64,000 bases of DNA. It comes from Datisca glomerata (lineage: Eukaryota > Streptophyta > Magnoliopsida > Cucurbitales > Datiscaceae). Shown here one piece after another: positions 36,514-49,700 of this stretch. A program made the position numbers and the translations under genes. The stretch is taken from assembly GCA_003255025.1 (NCBI GenBank), contig QANY01002235.1, positions 1,270,260 to 1,334,259 of the forward strand, written 5' to 3'. A model generated the notes under the pieces. It was not told the DNA's origin, ran no database searches, and saw only the letters and a list, made by a program, of their open reading frames with translations. Positions within the stretch are counted from its first letter, which is position 1; the number at the start of each line of letters is the position of its first letter.

Positions 36514-37634
36514 CAACAAGGAATATTCATTATTATTGAGAGGATTAAGGATAGAAGTTATAAAGTGAGATATTCTAGCCTTATCTATACAAAATCAATT
36601 AAAACTCGAAATTAAACTAAAATGTAAATGAATTAAAGACAATCTCTCTGGGTTGCCTCCCATAAGTGCTTAGTTTTATGTCCTCAGCCTAACTTGGGCT
36701 TCTCTTTCACGGATCCTTGAGTTGGGCTGAGGTCTTCATCCTACCTACCTAACTACCCCAATATTATTTTATCCTTTGTCCATTAACCTTGAACTATCTT
36801 CTAGTCTTTTCATCAAGCAAGTCTACAAATCCATATGGGTACACTTTGACCGATTTAAATGGGCCAGACCACATTGATTTCAACTTCTCAGGAAATAGCT
36901 TGAGCCTGTAGTTAAATAATAAGACTTGGGCTCCTGGTTCTAGCCCACGAGCCATAATTCATTTATCAGGCCACTTTTTGGTCTTTTCTTTATAAAGCCT
37001 GCACTTTCGTATGAAAATAACCTAAATTCATCGAGCTCATTCAACTGTAAGACTCTATTTTCTCTAGCAACTTGCAAATCCATGTTCAACTTCTAAACAA
37101 CCCAAAGGGCTTTATGCTGGAGCTCCAACGACAAGTGACAAGCTTTGTCAAAGACTAGCATGTATGGAGATATTCCCAAATGAGTCTTGAATGATGTTCT
37201 ATAGGTCCATAATGCTTCATCAAGCCTGAGAGACCAATCTTTCCTATTTGGGTTGACCACCTTTTCTAGTATTCTCTTGATTTCTCTACTTGACAACTCG
37301 ACTTGCCCACTAGTCTGGGGATGATAAGCTGTAGCAACTTTGTGCTTCACTCATTTGGCCAAAATTCCTTCAAAAAGCCTATTGCAAAAATGTGTTCCTT
37401 CATCACTGATAATAGCTCTGAAAGTTCCAAACCTTGTAAAAATATTATTCTAAAAGGATTTGACTATTACTTTTGCATCATTTGTTGGTAAGGCAGAAGC
37501 TTCTACCCACTTAGACACATAGTCTATTGCCACAAGGATGTGGAGATTTCTAAATGAAGGTGAAAATGGTCCCATGAAATCTATCCCCCATGCATAAAAA
37601 ATTTCAACCTCTAAAATGCTGTTAAGGGGCATCT
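36514..37634 (-). pseudogene. Athila-type Ty3/gypsy integrase C-terminal part and 3' region
   Basis: The minus-strand frames at 37450-37677 ([30 protein letters not shown]) and 37093-37350 ([55 protein letters not shown]) form the integrase core with two catalytic Asp residues and the Q-x-E region. They are followed in broken form by RENRVLQLNELDEF and [15 protein letters not shown] (to ~36780). A GGGAGGCAACCCA-like phrase near 36650 is typical of the 3' untranslated part of this group. The integrase zinc-binding half lies beyond the CACTA insertion at 42288. Confidence 0.85.
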
Positions 37635-38045
37635 CACTACAACAAATGTGTGCTTTAATAGCACAGTACAACCACATTCTTTATCAAAATGCTAAGAGAG
37701 GTAATCAATTTTCGGGGAAGCTAGTGCGGGGATACAAAATTATAACCCTGCCTAAAATTACTCTCTCTCTCTTTCAACCTCTCTTTAATGTCAAACAGGG
37801 ATCTTAGGGCTAAAGAATCAGCTCACTCTTTTGTCTTTCTCTCAAGAAGTTCTCTCTGGTGAAGCTTTCTCTGGGTATCTCTCACGCATCGCCTCTTAAA
37901 CCCTCACAAACTCTACGATGAAGTTCACAAACAACCCTCTCAGTGATGAAGCTCACATAATGTTTCCTCGCTAGGAAAAACTCTCTCACAGATAATTCTT
38001 ACATGTCTGTCACCGATTTCTCACAGCTCTCTATTTGAGCTCTCT

Positions 38046-38306
38046 CCCGTAGCTTCCTCTCAAACTTTGATTCCCTAGCTTCTCTTCATTTTGGCTAAAT
38101 CCCTAATTCTTTGTTATGCTTTAAATTTCCTATGATGGGCTTTTCGATTTAATGTGTTTTTGTTGTGATTTGTTATCCCATAGCTTCCTCTCAAACTTTG
38201 ATTCCCCAATTTCTCTTCATTTTGGGTAAATCCTTGATTCTCTGCCATGCTTTAATTTCCTGTGATGGGGTTTTCGATTTAATTTATTTTCGTTGAGTTC
38301 TGTTAT
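38046..38306 (+). repeat. 131-bp tandem duplication inside the CACTA element
   Basis: Two head-to-tail copies, 38046-38176 and 38177-38306, both starting CCC[G/A]TAGCTTCCTCTCAAAC and containing TTTCGATTTAAT. They differ at scattered positions, so the duplication is not recent. Confidence 0.8.
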
Positions 38307-39711
38307 GAAATGAAACACAAAAAGAGAAAAAGAAATATATGTGATTTTTGGGTTTAGATTGATCGAAGGACTCTCAATGATTTAGAGCAAATGAACTAGA
38401 TCTTTGACTGGGAACCAAGAATCTATCTCTGATCTTTTCCACGGGTACATATTTTTACTCTCTAATTTTGTGCCCGCTCATTTTGAGTTTTCATTTTCTT
38501 CATTTCGTTTCTTCTATGAAGTCTCTTATCATTTTGCACTGCTTGTCATTTTCTATGGTTCATTATAATGCTCGTTCACTTTATCAATGTCCATGGATAG
38601 CCAAATAATTCAGAAGGTTTTAGTTATAGCAGTAGAAGCTGCACATGCAACATTGTGTTTGTTTGCTTACAGGATTTCTTGAGACTTGCGAGAATATATT
38701 AAATGGAAATGGGAACGCTGTCATTCATTTTGAAGTAACTAGGATCTAATATATCGAATGTACAAGTTATTATTTATTAAGCCTAGTAGGGTTGTGAGGA
38801 CAATTTATTATACTTGCTTGAGCTACCAAAAATGAAGAGTATAAGCTTTGAGTTGTATTTCTGTTGCTGCATCATATGACTAAAATGATTTATCCTTTGA
38901 AAATTTCTAATTGGAAATCAATCAACTTGTAGGGTACATGTGTACATTGAATTGTTGGTGAGGCACTTAATATTTTTAGAGATTATGTTTTGAGGTGATA
39001 TTAGTTAATCGAGTATTATTAGTATTAAAAAGTTCCATAGATGTTGCACTCGTGTAAAATTGGATTTGTCTTGAAGGTTTTTTTATTGCATTTTGTCACA
39101 TTTAATTACTGTGATTCAATAGTTGATCACCATTGCAAAGTAATAATAATACTGACATTTTCTGTCACGTGAACCACTTTTATCTGTTTAAATTATTGTT
39201 TAATTTGTCAGAAGACAACAACCATAATAGATTATGGAAATTAGGATAATGTTCTTTGCACGTGAAGTTATATGTAGAGGTAGTACGACTGATAATTAAG
39301 TTTGTACTTTCCTCTTGTAAAATTATTTGTTGTTCTAACCGCAGTTCTTGTGAAGTTTGAAATCTTTGTGGCAACCTTGAATGAAATTATTGTTTTATTA
39401 AAGCACTATTGCTTGCCTATTAATTCATCGCTCTTGCACTCAAGCACAAAGTAGTGTATGGAGAATAATATATTAACATGATGTTTTCCCCCATTGTTTC
39501 CTTGATTAAAGGAGCTCGTGGTATTAAGCAAAGCCGCGCAATTGACCTTTACTTAGAATGTTCTATATGTATCAATCTATAATGCATATCACTTCAATAG
39601 GTTCGAAAGGTAAACTTCTTATGATACATTCGATTTAATTCTTTTTCTAACATTGTGTTTTTTTAAGGAGAACAATGGTTATCTTCCATTGATTTTAGTC
39701 ATATTTGATAG

Positions 39712-39808
39712 GAAAAGAGTGCGGCTCAGGAGAGAGATGCTTCTTTATGGAGCTTTATCTGTTTTATCCCTTTCTTCATTGGGCTTCTGCTCATTGGCAA
39801 CATAAAAT
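39712..39808 (+). other. Exon-like hydrophobic coding stretch in the CACTA element
   Basis: Preceded by an AG (TTTGATAG) and followed by GTGAGT. The open frame between them encodes a membrane-like segment (LWSFICFIPFFIGLLLIG). I do not recognise the parent gene. It could be another captured exon or chance. Confidence 0.35.
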
Positions 39809-40309
39809 GTGAGTATCAATAGCTTCCCTATCTTTGATCCAAATTGTCATACGTTTTGTATTAATACCTAATTGTTGGTGGAGTTTGCATTAGCAGGAAT
39901 TTTTTATACCATATGAAATAGATATTACTAACTGATGTAAGTAATTTTAGGTGGACTTTAAATAACATGTATAGTTTCTCTACCCATTGGTTTAGAAAAT
40001 AGCGGTTCTCTTGTTGTTTGTGTTGGTACTTTTGAACTATAATAGTTCTCCTATTTATCATTTTCCTAGCATGTTTTAGTTCATTTTCCTGGCATGTTTT
40101 AGTTCACAAATCCTGGCATGTTTTAGTACATGAGTATGGTGCTTTGAACTTGTTTAGTTTCATCCATTTTCTCAAACCCTAACTTTGACTTATACACATA
40201 GAAGCACATTTTCCTGGCTTTTATTATTTCTGTTATTTTGAAGATATGAAACATCACTACATAAGAGGATAGCAATTTTCTGTTCTTCTTTTTGTTATTT
40301 GTTTTCCCC

Positions 40310-40450
40310 TATTTTTTGTTGGGATTAGTCAGTGTTGTTAACTGGATTGCAACTGAGATCCCTCAAACAATCATCAATTACCAGAAAAATCCACATGAGG
40401 CCTATCTATTACTTTTCTATGACATGGATATTGTGATACTATTTTTTTTC
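40310..40450 (+). pseudogene. PQ-loop (YPQ1-like transporter) gene fragment captured by the CACTA element
   Basis: The plus-strand frame at 40292-40501 includes GLVSVVNWIATEIPQTIINY. This fits the first PQ-loop of plant vacuolar/lysosomal cationic amino-acid transporter homologues: a hydrophobic helix, the E-I-P-Q signature, then N-Y-x-K. In the intact family two such loops sit among seven membrane helices. Here one exon-sized piece remains and its end diverges (the expected E-G-L-S-x-x-F segment is degraded to HEAYLLLFYDMD). No continuous gene can be assembled. Surrounding intron-like DNA suggests capture at the DNA level. Confidence 0.6.
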
Positions 40451-41779
40451 TTTGGCTTTTCTTTTGGGTTTATCAAGTATATGTCTCACATTCACACCTA
40501 AACAAGTTGGCTAGCTTGTTGTTAATGGTTGGATAAAAAACTCAAACTAACATCGTATATTGTTTTGTCTAGTCTTATTCTCTTCACATATGTTTTGTTC
40601 AAGTATAGGATCTACGGTTAAAAGAAATTTACAAGGAGGATTAATTTCTCATAGAATGATATTCAAAAGTATTAACTTTACATTATCCTTTAGCTTGTCT
40701 GTTAGGGTAGTAATGGAATCTATTTTTCCATTGTTTGAGCATCAATGTGGAATGGTCCAAAAGTTTTGTATGCCACTTCCTTTCATCGATTTTAGTTTTG
40801 ATTTATAATAATTGCAATTAATGTTGGTGGAACGTGATTTTGAAGGTTCGTGTATATATTTAAAATGAAATCATGTCCCTTTAAAATTGCAAAGGCTATT
40901 TTTTGCTGCAGCAATGTTGACTGATGGCCAAAACATTCTTTACATGTTTACCCAGTTGGGTTGTACTTTTCTCTCTGCCAATTGATCTCTTGCTGTTACC
41001 TTTTATGTTTTAGATCTTTACTTAAGAGTGTTCAAACCTTGAGATTTGTTATCATGGTTTTTATACATCTTTGGTGGCAAGTATCAAATAATGTTTTTGT
41101 TAGTTTAAAATTCTATATGGGTTCTATATCCCTTGTGACTGGGACTTTGGTTGTTATTAGCTCTTTAATAGTCTCTAAATTTGAGTGTCTTCATTGTGAA
41201 TGCTCATACTCGAAATTAAAGTTCTTGTTTCTTTTACATGGATGTACATATATTAGAAATTCATTGGGAGGTCAGCTAGCTTAATCATTCTTTATATTGA
41301 CCGCCTGAAGATTGCATTATGGACGCATTCTCCACCTAAATTGCTAAAGCTAAAGAGATCTTTTCAAGTAAGTCATATGTTGCTCCTATAGCTAACGACA
41401 CAACGATTCCTGAAACTTCACCGATGTAGTTACTCCTGCCACCACATCCATCTTTAATGCCTGGAGGACAGCCACATCCCCTCCCCCTATGGCTAATGGC
41501 CCTAGATTTACATAACTTAAGTGGTCTGGTTGTAAGATTTGTTTAGATGTAGACTTATACTATGATTTAATATTTTCGTTAGGATATATTACTTGTGTTT
41601 ACTCTATGTAAAAATCAATATGTAATTATCATTTTGAGATATGATTACTAGTGAAATTGTATGTAATAATTTTGAGTAATTAAATAAAATGATGTGACTT
41701 TATTATTTTCTGATATTGTCAAAAGTTATTTTTTTTATATTTGTACAATTGTAAAAATAAGTAACGAAAAAGATTATCA

Positions 41780-42285
41780 AAGATATTTCATAGCATTAAC
41801 AAAAAACATAACACGTCTCGCAACATTTATAGCATGAAAAGAATGCTATCAAAGATCTTTTACAGCTTTTCAAAAATGATATGAAAGAGATACAATTGCG
41901 TTAAAAAATGCTGTAAAAAAATCATCACAACATTTAAAAAACACTATGGTAGGGCTACCATAGCGTGTAAAAAATGCTATAGTAGGGCTACCATAACGTT
42001 TAAAAAATGCTATGGTAGAGCAACCATAGCGTTTAAAAACTGCTATGGCAGGGATACCATAGTGTTTAAAACCGCTATTGTAGGGATAATATAACGTTTA
42101 AAAATAGCTATGGTGGGGATACCACAACGTTTAAAAAATGCCATAAAAAGGTTCTATAGTGTTTAAAAAAAATGCTATCGTAGGTTTAGACTTTATAACG
42201 TTGGTAAAGATCGCATTTCGAGAAATGCTAAAAAATGCTACGATAGTATTTTTTTTGCCACTATGGTAGCATTTTTTTGTTGTAG
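41780..42285. repeat. CACTA subterminal repeat array
   Basis: About eight units of ~38-40 bp built from TTTAAAAAATGCTATGGTAG and its complement. Each unit contains an imperfect palindrome such as CTATGGTAGGGCTACCATAG (near 41944-41963). Arrays of this kind are usual transposase-binding regions near CACTA ends. The left end carries no comparable array. Confidence 0.8.
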
Positions 42286-42287
42286 TG

Positions 42288-44300
42288 TCTCTTGCCTCTA
42301 TGATATGTTCCCAGTCCTTTGACATCTATTATAGAATTTTGCCTGAGCATCCTTAAAAATTGAAGGCCAATAGTAACCAGACTTAAGCATCTTAGATGTT
42401 GTTCTTAAGCCTATAAAATGCCCTCCATAGGGAGAAGAGTTGCATTGCTGCAATATGTTCTTGATTTCCTCTTCAAGAACACATCTCCTAAAGATTTGGT
42501 CATGTCCTTACTTGTAGAGATAAGAGTCATCTCAGTAGTAAGTCTTGACTTGTTGGAAAAAATAATTTCATTTGCTGTGAGTTGAGATCATGAGGTAACA
42601 CTCCACTTGCTAGTTAATTCACTATATCTGCAAACCAAGGAGCTTCCAATTATGAAATTGCCAAGAGTTGACCATCTGGAAAAGTTTCTGTAATGGCCAA
42701 GTCTACTGTAGCATCTTTTCTAGTCTCTAACCTGACAAATGGTCTGCCATTTGGTTCTCTAAACCTTTTTATGTCCTTGATTTCAAGGTCAAATTCTTGG
42801 AGCAATAAGATCCACCTGATTAGCCTAGGATTTACATCCTTCTTTAAAATCAAGTACTTAATAGTTGAATGGTCAGTGAACACAATAACTTTGGTGCCAA
42901 TAAGATAAGCTCTAAATTTATCAAAGGCAAACACAAAAACTAATAACTTATTTTTTGTGGTAGTGTAATTCAACTGTGTATCTGTAAGCCTACTAGCATA
43001 GTAAATTGAATGAAAATTTTTACCTTTTCCATGCCCCAAGATAGCTCCCACTACATAATCACTAGCATCACACATTAGTTCAAAAGGTAGCTCCCAATTA
43101 GGTGCTACAATGATAGGAGTTGAGATTAAAGCATTTTTAAATTCAATAAAAGCATGTCTACAATCTAAAACTTGACTGTTTTCAAATAACATGCATAAAG
43201 GTTTTGATATTTTGAAAAAATATTTGATAAACCTTCCACAAAATGCAGCATGCCCTAAAAACTTCTAATGCCTTTTACTATAGGGGGCAAGGAAGTTTTT
43301 GAATTACTTAAATCTTTGCCCTCTCTATTTCAATGCCGTTCATAGGAACTCCATGACCTAGGATAATTCCTTTTTTAACCATAAAGTGGCAATTATCCCA
43401 GTTCAAAACCAAATTGGTTTTTTCATATCTCTCCAAGACTCTCTCAAGGTTAGATAAACATTATAAATATGTTTTACCAAAACTAAAAAATCATCCATAA
43501 ATACCTTGATTGTTTTTTCCAACATGTTTGTAAAAATGATCATCTACACCTTTGAAATGTTGGAGTATTGTAGAGTTCAAATGACATTCTCCTGAAAGTA
43601 AAGGTCCTATAGGGACAAGTACAAGTGGTTTTCTCTTAGTCCTCAGGTACTATAGCTATTTAATTATATCCTGAGCACCTATCCAAGAAATAGTAGTACC
43701 CCTTGCCAGCAAGTCTATCCAACATTTGGTCAATAAAGGGCAGAGGAAAATGATATTTACAGGTGGCCTTGTTCAATTTCCTGTAATCCATGCTCACCCT
43801 CCATCCAGTCACTATCCTTGTTAGAATCAACTCATTATTTTCATTTGCTATAACAGTCACTCCTCATTTCTTGGGCACACGTTGAACATGACTAACCCAA
43901 GCATTGCCTGAAATGGGGTAAATGATCCCCGCATCCAACTATTTGATTGTCTCCTTCTTTAAAACCTACTTCATGATGGGGTTTAACCTCTTTTTCTGCT
44001 CTTATGCATACATGTAGAAGGGATTAGCCTTTTATATTAGTCATCTGTCAATCAATCACTCTCTTATATCTTCCCAATACTTCAAGCAACAGTTTCTCAT
44101 TTTCACCACTCAAAGAAGAAGAAATGATAATTGGCAAAGTACTATTCTCACCAAGGTAAGCATACTTTAAGTGGGCAAGCAAATGTTTTAGCTCCTGCAA
44201 AGGTGGTGATTCAATGGATGGTAGTATGGCTTGAATATCCTTTTAGCTAGTTGCAATGACTAAATTTCCTTTCCAAACTTTGGAAAAAACTATTTAACAT
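42288..44300 (-). pseudogene. Athila-type RT, RNase H and integrase zinc-binding region (defective)
   Basis: From right to left on the minus strand: RT fingers and palm at 43660-43860 (VTGWRVSMDYRKLNKATCKY, FPLPFIDQMLDRLAGKGYY), the RT catalytic box FMDDF at about 43487-43501, and the RNase H region at 42650-43192 ([53 protein letters not shown]). Then comes the H2C2 integrase zinc-binding end at about 42291-42480 (...CQRTGNIS), which runs up to the CACTA insertion. Stops and frame changes occur between the blocks (for example near 43220-43480). Confidence 0.85.
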
Positions 44301-44352
44301 CCAGATATATGACTTCCACTTCTTCTTCATCACTATTATCTTCTCCCAATTG

Positions 44353-44990
44353 CTAAAAAATTAGCTCTGTATGGGATACCTTGTTATAGTTTATGCACAA
44401 ATTCTCCATGATTATAGTATCCATAACAAATATAGTTACACATTCTTCTACTTCTTCATCTCGATACTTCATTGCACTGAAGACATTGAAAGTAATCTCC
44501 TGATAATTGACCCTCATGGTGAACTCTCTCTTTTTTACATCAATGATTGTCCTGCCGGTGGTAAAAAAGGGTCTTCCCAGAATTATAGGCACTTCTCTAC
44601 ATGCTTCATAGTCAAGAATTATCAAATCTGCTGGGAATATTAACTTATCCACGTGCACCAATACATCTTCTATCTTACCTTCTAGATACATATATGATCT
44701 ATTAGCTAGCTGTGGAGTAATAGTTGTTGGTCTAACTTCCCTATTCCCAATTTCCTGAAAATGGACACTGGCATTAGGTTGATACTTTCTCCCAAGTCTC
44801 ATAAAGTTATTTTACATTGGGTTTTGTCAATTGTACAAGGAATAGTAACACTTCCAGGATCTTTAAGCTCTGTTGGAATCTTGTTTTGTAGGATTATGTT
44901 GCATTCATATGTCAAGGCTATAGTCTCATATTCTCCTAGCCTTCTCCTTTTGGTTAAGATGTATTCCATAAACTTGACATGATTCGGCAT
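44353..44990 (-). pseudogene. Athila-type protease region
   Basis: Two overlapping minus-strand frames, 44799-44990 (KRRRLGEYETIALTYECNII, DPGSVTIPCTI) and 44353-44802 (GNREVRPTTITPQLANRSYM, DVLVHVDKLIFPADLIILDY, EVPIILGRPFFTTGRTIIDV), reproduce the aspartic-protease segment of Athila polyproteins. The usual D-x-G active site between the two frames falls at a frame break near 44800, so I cannot confirm it. Confidence 0.8.
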
Positions 44991-45186
44991 CTTCTACAAA
45001 GCTTCTACCAAAGGTATGTTTATATGTAGTTGCTTCAGCATGTCTAAAAATTTGTTAAACTGACCACCGGACTTCTTCTTTTATAGCTTATCGAGGAAAT
45101 GGGGGAAAAAGGCCTCTCTACTCTGTCTTCCATTGCTTGCTCAACAAGTTTAGGTGCTACAATAGCATGCTTCTCTACCACTGTTC

Positions 45187-46737
45187 TGCTGGATCAACTT
45201 TTAAAACTTAAAAGAAAATCATTGAACCACAACAGGTTCGCGAACGGAATATCAAAAGAATTTATGAAACTAATTTAATCATATTAAATATTAAAACCTT
45301 ACTTACGAATAGGCATACTTACTTAAACGTATTCATTAGAGGTAGAAATGATTTATACCTTATAGTGTATCAGAGAATTTCTAACTTGGTGGAATCCTAT
45401 TGATTGTCATTGTGTTATTCGTTCTTCGTAGAACTTGAATAATTATTCACACCAACTACCACTCGTAAGATTAAGAAGTATATCTTAATTGGATGTTGAT
45501 CAGGAATCGTGTGTGCTCTCAAAATAACATGAGAAGAAATATTAGATTTTTCCTTCTGCTATGTGTATTTTGGCGGCAACTAGGAGCAGGGAGAGAAACT
45601 GTGTTTTCTTTGCTCTGTGTAATCACGCACTGTGTTAGGTTAGGGATGCAACTCTAGATTACTAAAAATTCATCTCCTAATATTTGCTATTGCATATCTC
45701 CCTAGAGTCAATGTTGTGTCCAAATTCATCAATCCAAATCGATAAATTAAAATGATATCCATCAATTAAGTAATTAATTTCTTTTATTTACTAATTATCC
45801 AATAATTAAAAAATAACCAATTAATTTATTTGAACATTAATTATTTATTCTTCATTAATTAAGTGAAAACACCCATCACATATGAGTTTAAGAAATATAC
45901 CTTGGTCCAAAACACGTTTTGGTTCAACTGATGTTGTCTTTCATTCTTGTACTTATGAGCAACTCATGAGAACGAATGGACCCAAATGAATAAGGCTATA
46001 AGATTCAAATACTCAGCAAATTTATCTCTATAAATTCTCAACTTATTTAATCCTGACATTGTAAGACTCCATTATAGGTCGGATGCCGAATCAACTCTCG
46101 ATTCATGCGCACTACATTTTCTATTGGTACACATAAACTCTTTTATTTCACGGTCCACAGAATATTTTAACATATTACTCTTCGTGAATATCAATAACAA
46201 TAGCAGGATATAAAATTACCATTTTATCCATATATTTATTATTTCCTTAACTCTTTTATTGACTGTGAATGAGAAAGACATAACAGTGAATTGTCTCGTA
46301 CAGTTCATCATGTCTTATTCAATGATTCATTTCATCGAATACTTGGTTAAGTTAATTTATTCACACACCCATCAATAAAGGATAAGGTGATATTATTGTT
46401 TTCGTAATCTAGCCACGAATTTTCATATCTGTGAATCACACAACTCTAACATAGTTTAATCATGATACCAACAGTCGAGATATTGTCCGACAATTCGAAC
46501 TTACTCATTTGGCATATCTAAGACCACAAGTAACTAAGTCAATCTTCATATTCACCTCAGGAATAAGGTAATTATTAAAATACTCTCAAGGTGTAACAAT
46601 TAGATTTAGAGTTAGATAAACAGATTTGCTCTAAACTAATTGGTTACTAGTCTATTCAACATGTTTCATAACATATCTAGGTTAACCGTTAGAGTCTCCA
46701 CTCCCATGCCCTGAGAACGGTATCCTTTGACTCAACC
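45187..46737 (-). repeat. Element D 3' LTR, truncated
   Basis: Parallels 52068-53600 from TG[C/T]TGGATCA to GAGTCTCCACTCCCATG, then switches at about 46737 into RNase H coding sequence. The outermost ~375 bp of LTR, the polypurine tract and the end of RNase H are deleted. Confidence 0.75.
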
Positions 46738-49700
46738 TACCAGAATCCTTTGAGTTTGCTACAATCCCACTATTATCGCAATAAAGTGTCATGGGCTTAT
46801 CAGCTTCTGGAACAACTGCCAGAGTCTTCAAGAACTTTCTAAGCCATATAGCTTCCTTAGAAGCTTCACAAACTGCCACATATTCAGCTTCCATAGTAGA
46901 ATCAATAATACAAGATTGCTTGATGCTTCTTCATACAACTACTCCATCGTTCAGGATGAACACCGATCATGAAGTGGACCTCCTAGAATCCTTGTCTGCT
47001 TGGAGGTCGAAATCATTATACCCCTTCATATTTAGGCCAGTACCTGAATACATAAGCATGCAGTTCTTTATTCTCCTAAGATATATAAGGATATGCTTGA
47101 CGGTATTTCAATGCTCGATTAAAAGATTAGATTGGAAATGACTCACTATGCCCACGACATAGCAAATATCTAGCCTAGTGCAAAGCACCGCATACATGGG
47201 ACTTCCTACAGCTGAGGCATAGGGAATATCTCTCATGTTTTCCTCTTCCTGAGGAGTCTTAGGAGACTGCTCTTTAGAGAGGCGGACTCTATGCCTAAAG
47301 GGAAGATATACATTTTTAGAGTCTTGCATACTGAAGCGATTCATCACATTACCAATATAAGATGCTTGAGAGAGTGAAATTATATATTCTTCTGATTCCA
47401 AAAGATCTGAATACCTAGGACAAAGACACATTCTCCAAGATCCTTCATATCAAATTATTTTGCAAGCTAAATCTTGAGATCATAAAAATTTCCTACATCA
47501 TTCCCAATAAGCAGAATATCATCCACGTACAAAATCAGAAAAACCACATTCCCTCTGCGTATCAGCTTATACACACAGGGTTCATCCACTAACTGCTCAA
47601 AACTGAATTTCTTGACAGTTTCATCGAATCTGATGTTCCACGATCGAGACGCTTGCTTAAGTCCATAAAGAATTCTTTTCCATTCAGAAAAGAATTCTTC
47701 ACAACAATCTTCTAGGTTTTATAATCAAGGGTAGAAGCAATGGACATGATGATTCAGATGGATTTAAGCATTGCCACCGGCGAGAATGTATCCTCATAGT
47801 CAATACATTCCTTCTGGGTATAGCCCTTGGCTACTAGCCTATCTTTGAATGTCTCCACATTCCCATCATGATCTCTTTTTTTTATAAATCCATTTACACC
47901 CTACGGGTTTTACCCCTACAAGTTTTCAGACTTTGATTGAGTACATCAATTGTATCTCAACGTTCATGACTTCTTGCCATAGATTTGCTTTAGGACCAAC
48001 TGTGGCCTGTGAGTAGGAGACAGGTTCATCATGATCCATATATGAGACTATTGCTAAGGCATCTCCATAAAACATGTACATGTTAGGCTGTCTCACAACC
48101 CCCCACTACGTTAAGGCTCCATAGGTTCTAGCTCCTACCGTGGTTCTTCCATTATTAGTTCTCGATTGGGGAGTCGGTGTCCTCCCACTTAATAATTATT
48201 CTAGCACAAGAGTGTTTCTCACCTTCACACTTCTTATACAGCCTTCTTCAAGAAATTGTGCATTCGTGCTAACAAATGTTTTCTTGTCAGTCGGACTATA
48301 AAAGACATACCCCTTCGTGCCTTTGGGATATCCTACAAATATGTGTAATTCTGATCGACTGGCCAACTTGCATGTCTTCAGCTTCAGAACATGTTTTGGA
48401 CATCCCCATATTTTAAGGTGGTTTATGGAGGACTTTCATCCATTCCATCTTTCATATGTCGTACAAGTCACCGTCTTTGATGGAACTTGGTTCAGAATGT
48501 ATGCTATTGTTTCCAAGGCATATCCCTTAAATGAATCTGGGAGGGATGCCTAACTCATCATGGATCTAACCATATCCAACATAATTCGATTCCTTCTCTC
48601 TGACACACCATTCTGTTCTGGAGTTCTAGGTGTTGTAAGTTGAGAAAGAATACCTTCTTCCTTAAGAAAGTCTTCGAACTTTTCTAACAAGTACTCTCCA
48701 CCACGATCAGATCGTAGTGTTTTGATTTATTTCTCTAATTACTTTTCGACCATAGCCCTATACTCTTTGAATTTTTCAAAGGTTTCAGACTTTTGGTGCA
48801 TTAGATAAACATGTTCAAAACGTGAGTAGCCGTCAGTGATGGTTAAAAAGTATTCATAACCTCCTCTTGCTTGGATATTCAATGGCCCATATACGTCACT
48901 ATGTATGAGTTTGAGGCATTGAGTGGTTCTTTCATCCTTCGCTAAAAAATGTCTCTTTGCCATTTTGCCTTCTATATAGGATTCACATGTGGGTAATGAT
49001 CCCACACTTAAAAGTTTACAATGGACCATTCTTTACAAGTCTTTTAATCATGTCCAGGTTAATATGGCTAAGACATAAGTGCCTCAAATACGTTAGATTG
49101 GTTGAGTCAGGTTTCAACCTTTTACTATCCATTTGTAAATAAGTATTTATCTCAGTGTCACATATCATTGGAACTATTGGTTTTACGTCAGACAATTTAT
49201 TTATCAACTGTGCAGTAGTAATTAAGCAATTATTTCTAAAAATATCAATATCTTTATCAATGAAATTTAAACTGAATTCTTGCTCAATTAAACTAGCTAC
49301 TGAAATAAGGTTCTTCCCTAAAACTGGGATATAATAAACATAACATAAAACCATAAAACTGTTCGAATGATAATTTAATAGTTCCAACAGATACGACCAA
49401 TACCAGTGCTCCATTTCCCCAACAAAAGTGAAACTCACCCTCGTCAAGCCTTCCAATTTCTCTGAACCCTTGTAGGGAACAACTGATATGGTTAGTGGCT
49501 ATAGAGTCTACAATCCATGAAAAGTAGAGTCAGACACATCACAGGCCTCAGTAACAAGTACTATACCTTTAGATCTCAACTTCTTGAGATAGTCCGGGTG
49601 GTTCGTTTCTAATGGCCAGCGGCTCCACAATGATTACACTTGTCTTTCGACATGTCCACTTTTATAGTTCCCTTACATTTTATAGCTTTTGAGTTCTTCT

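Larger units (their letters stand above)
37635..42287. mobile_element. CACTA transposon, complete ends, nested in Athila integrase
   Basis: The left end CACTACAACAAA at 37635 and the right end TTTGTTGTAGTG at 42287 are a perfect 12-bp inverted repeat. Both are flanked by the target triplet TCT (37632-37634 and 42288-42290). Length 4653 bp. Athila integrase reading resumes on the other side. I see no transposase (TNP2/TNPA) frame, so it is probably non-autonomous. The interior holds a 131-bp tandem duplication, an exon-like open stretch and a PQ-loop gene fragment. The right ~500 bp hold subterminal repeats. Confidence 0.9.
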
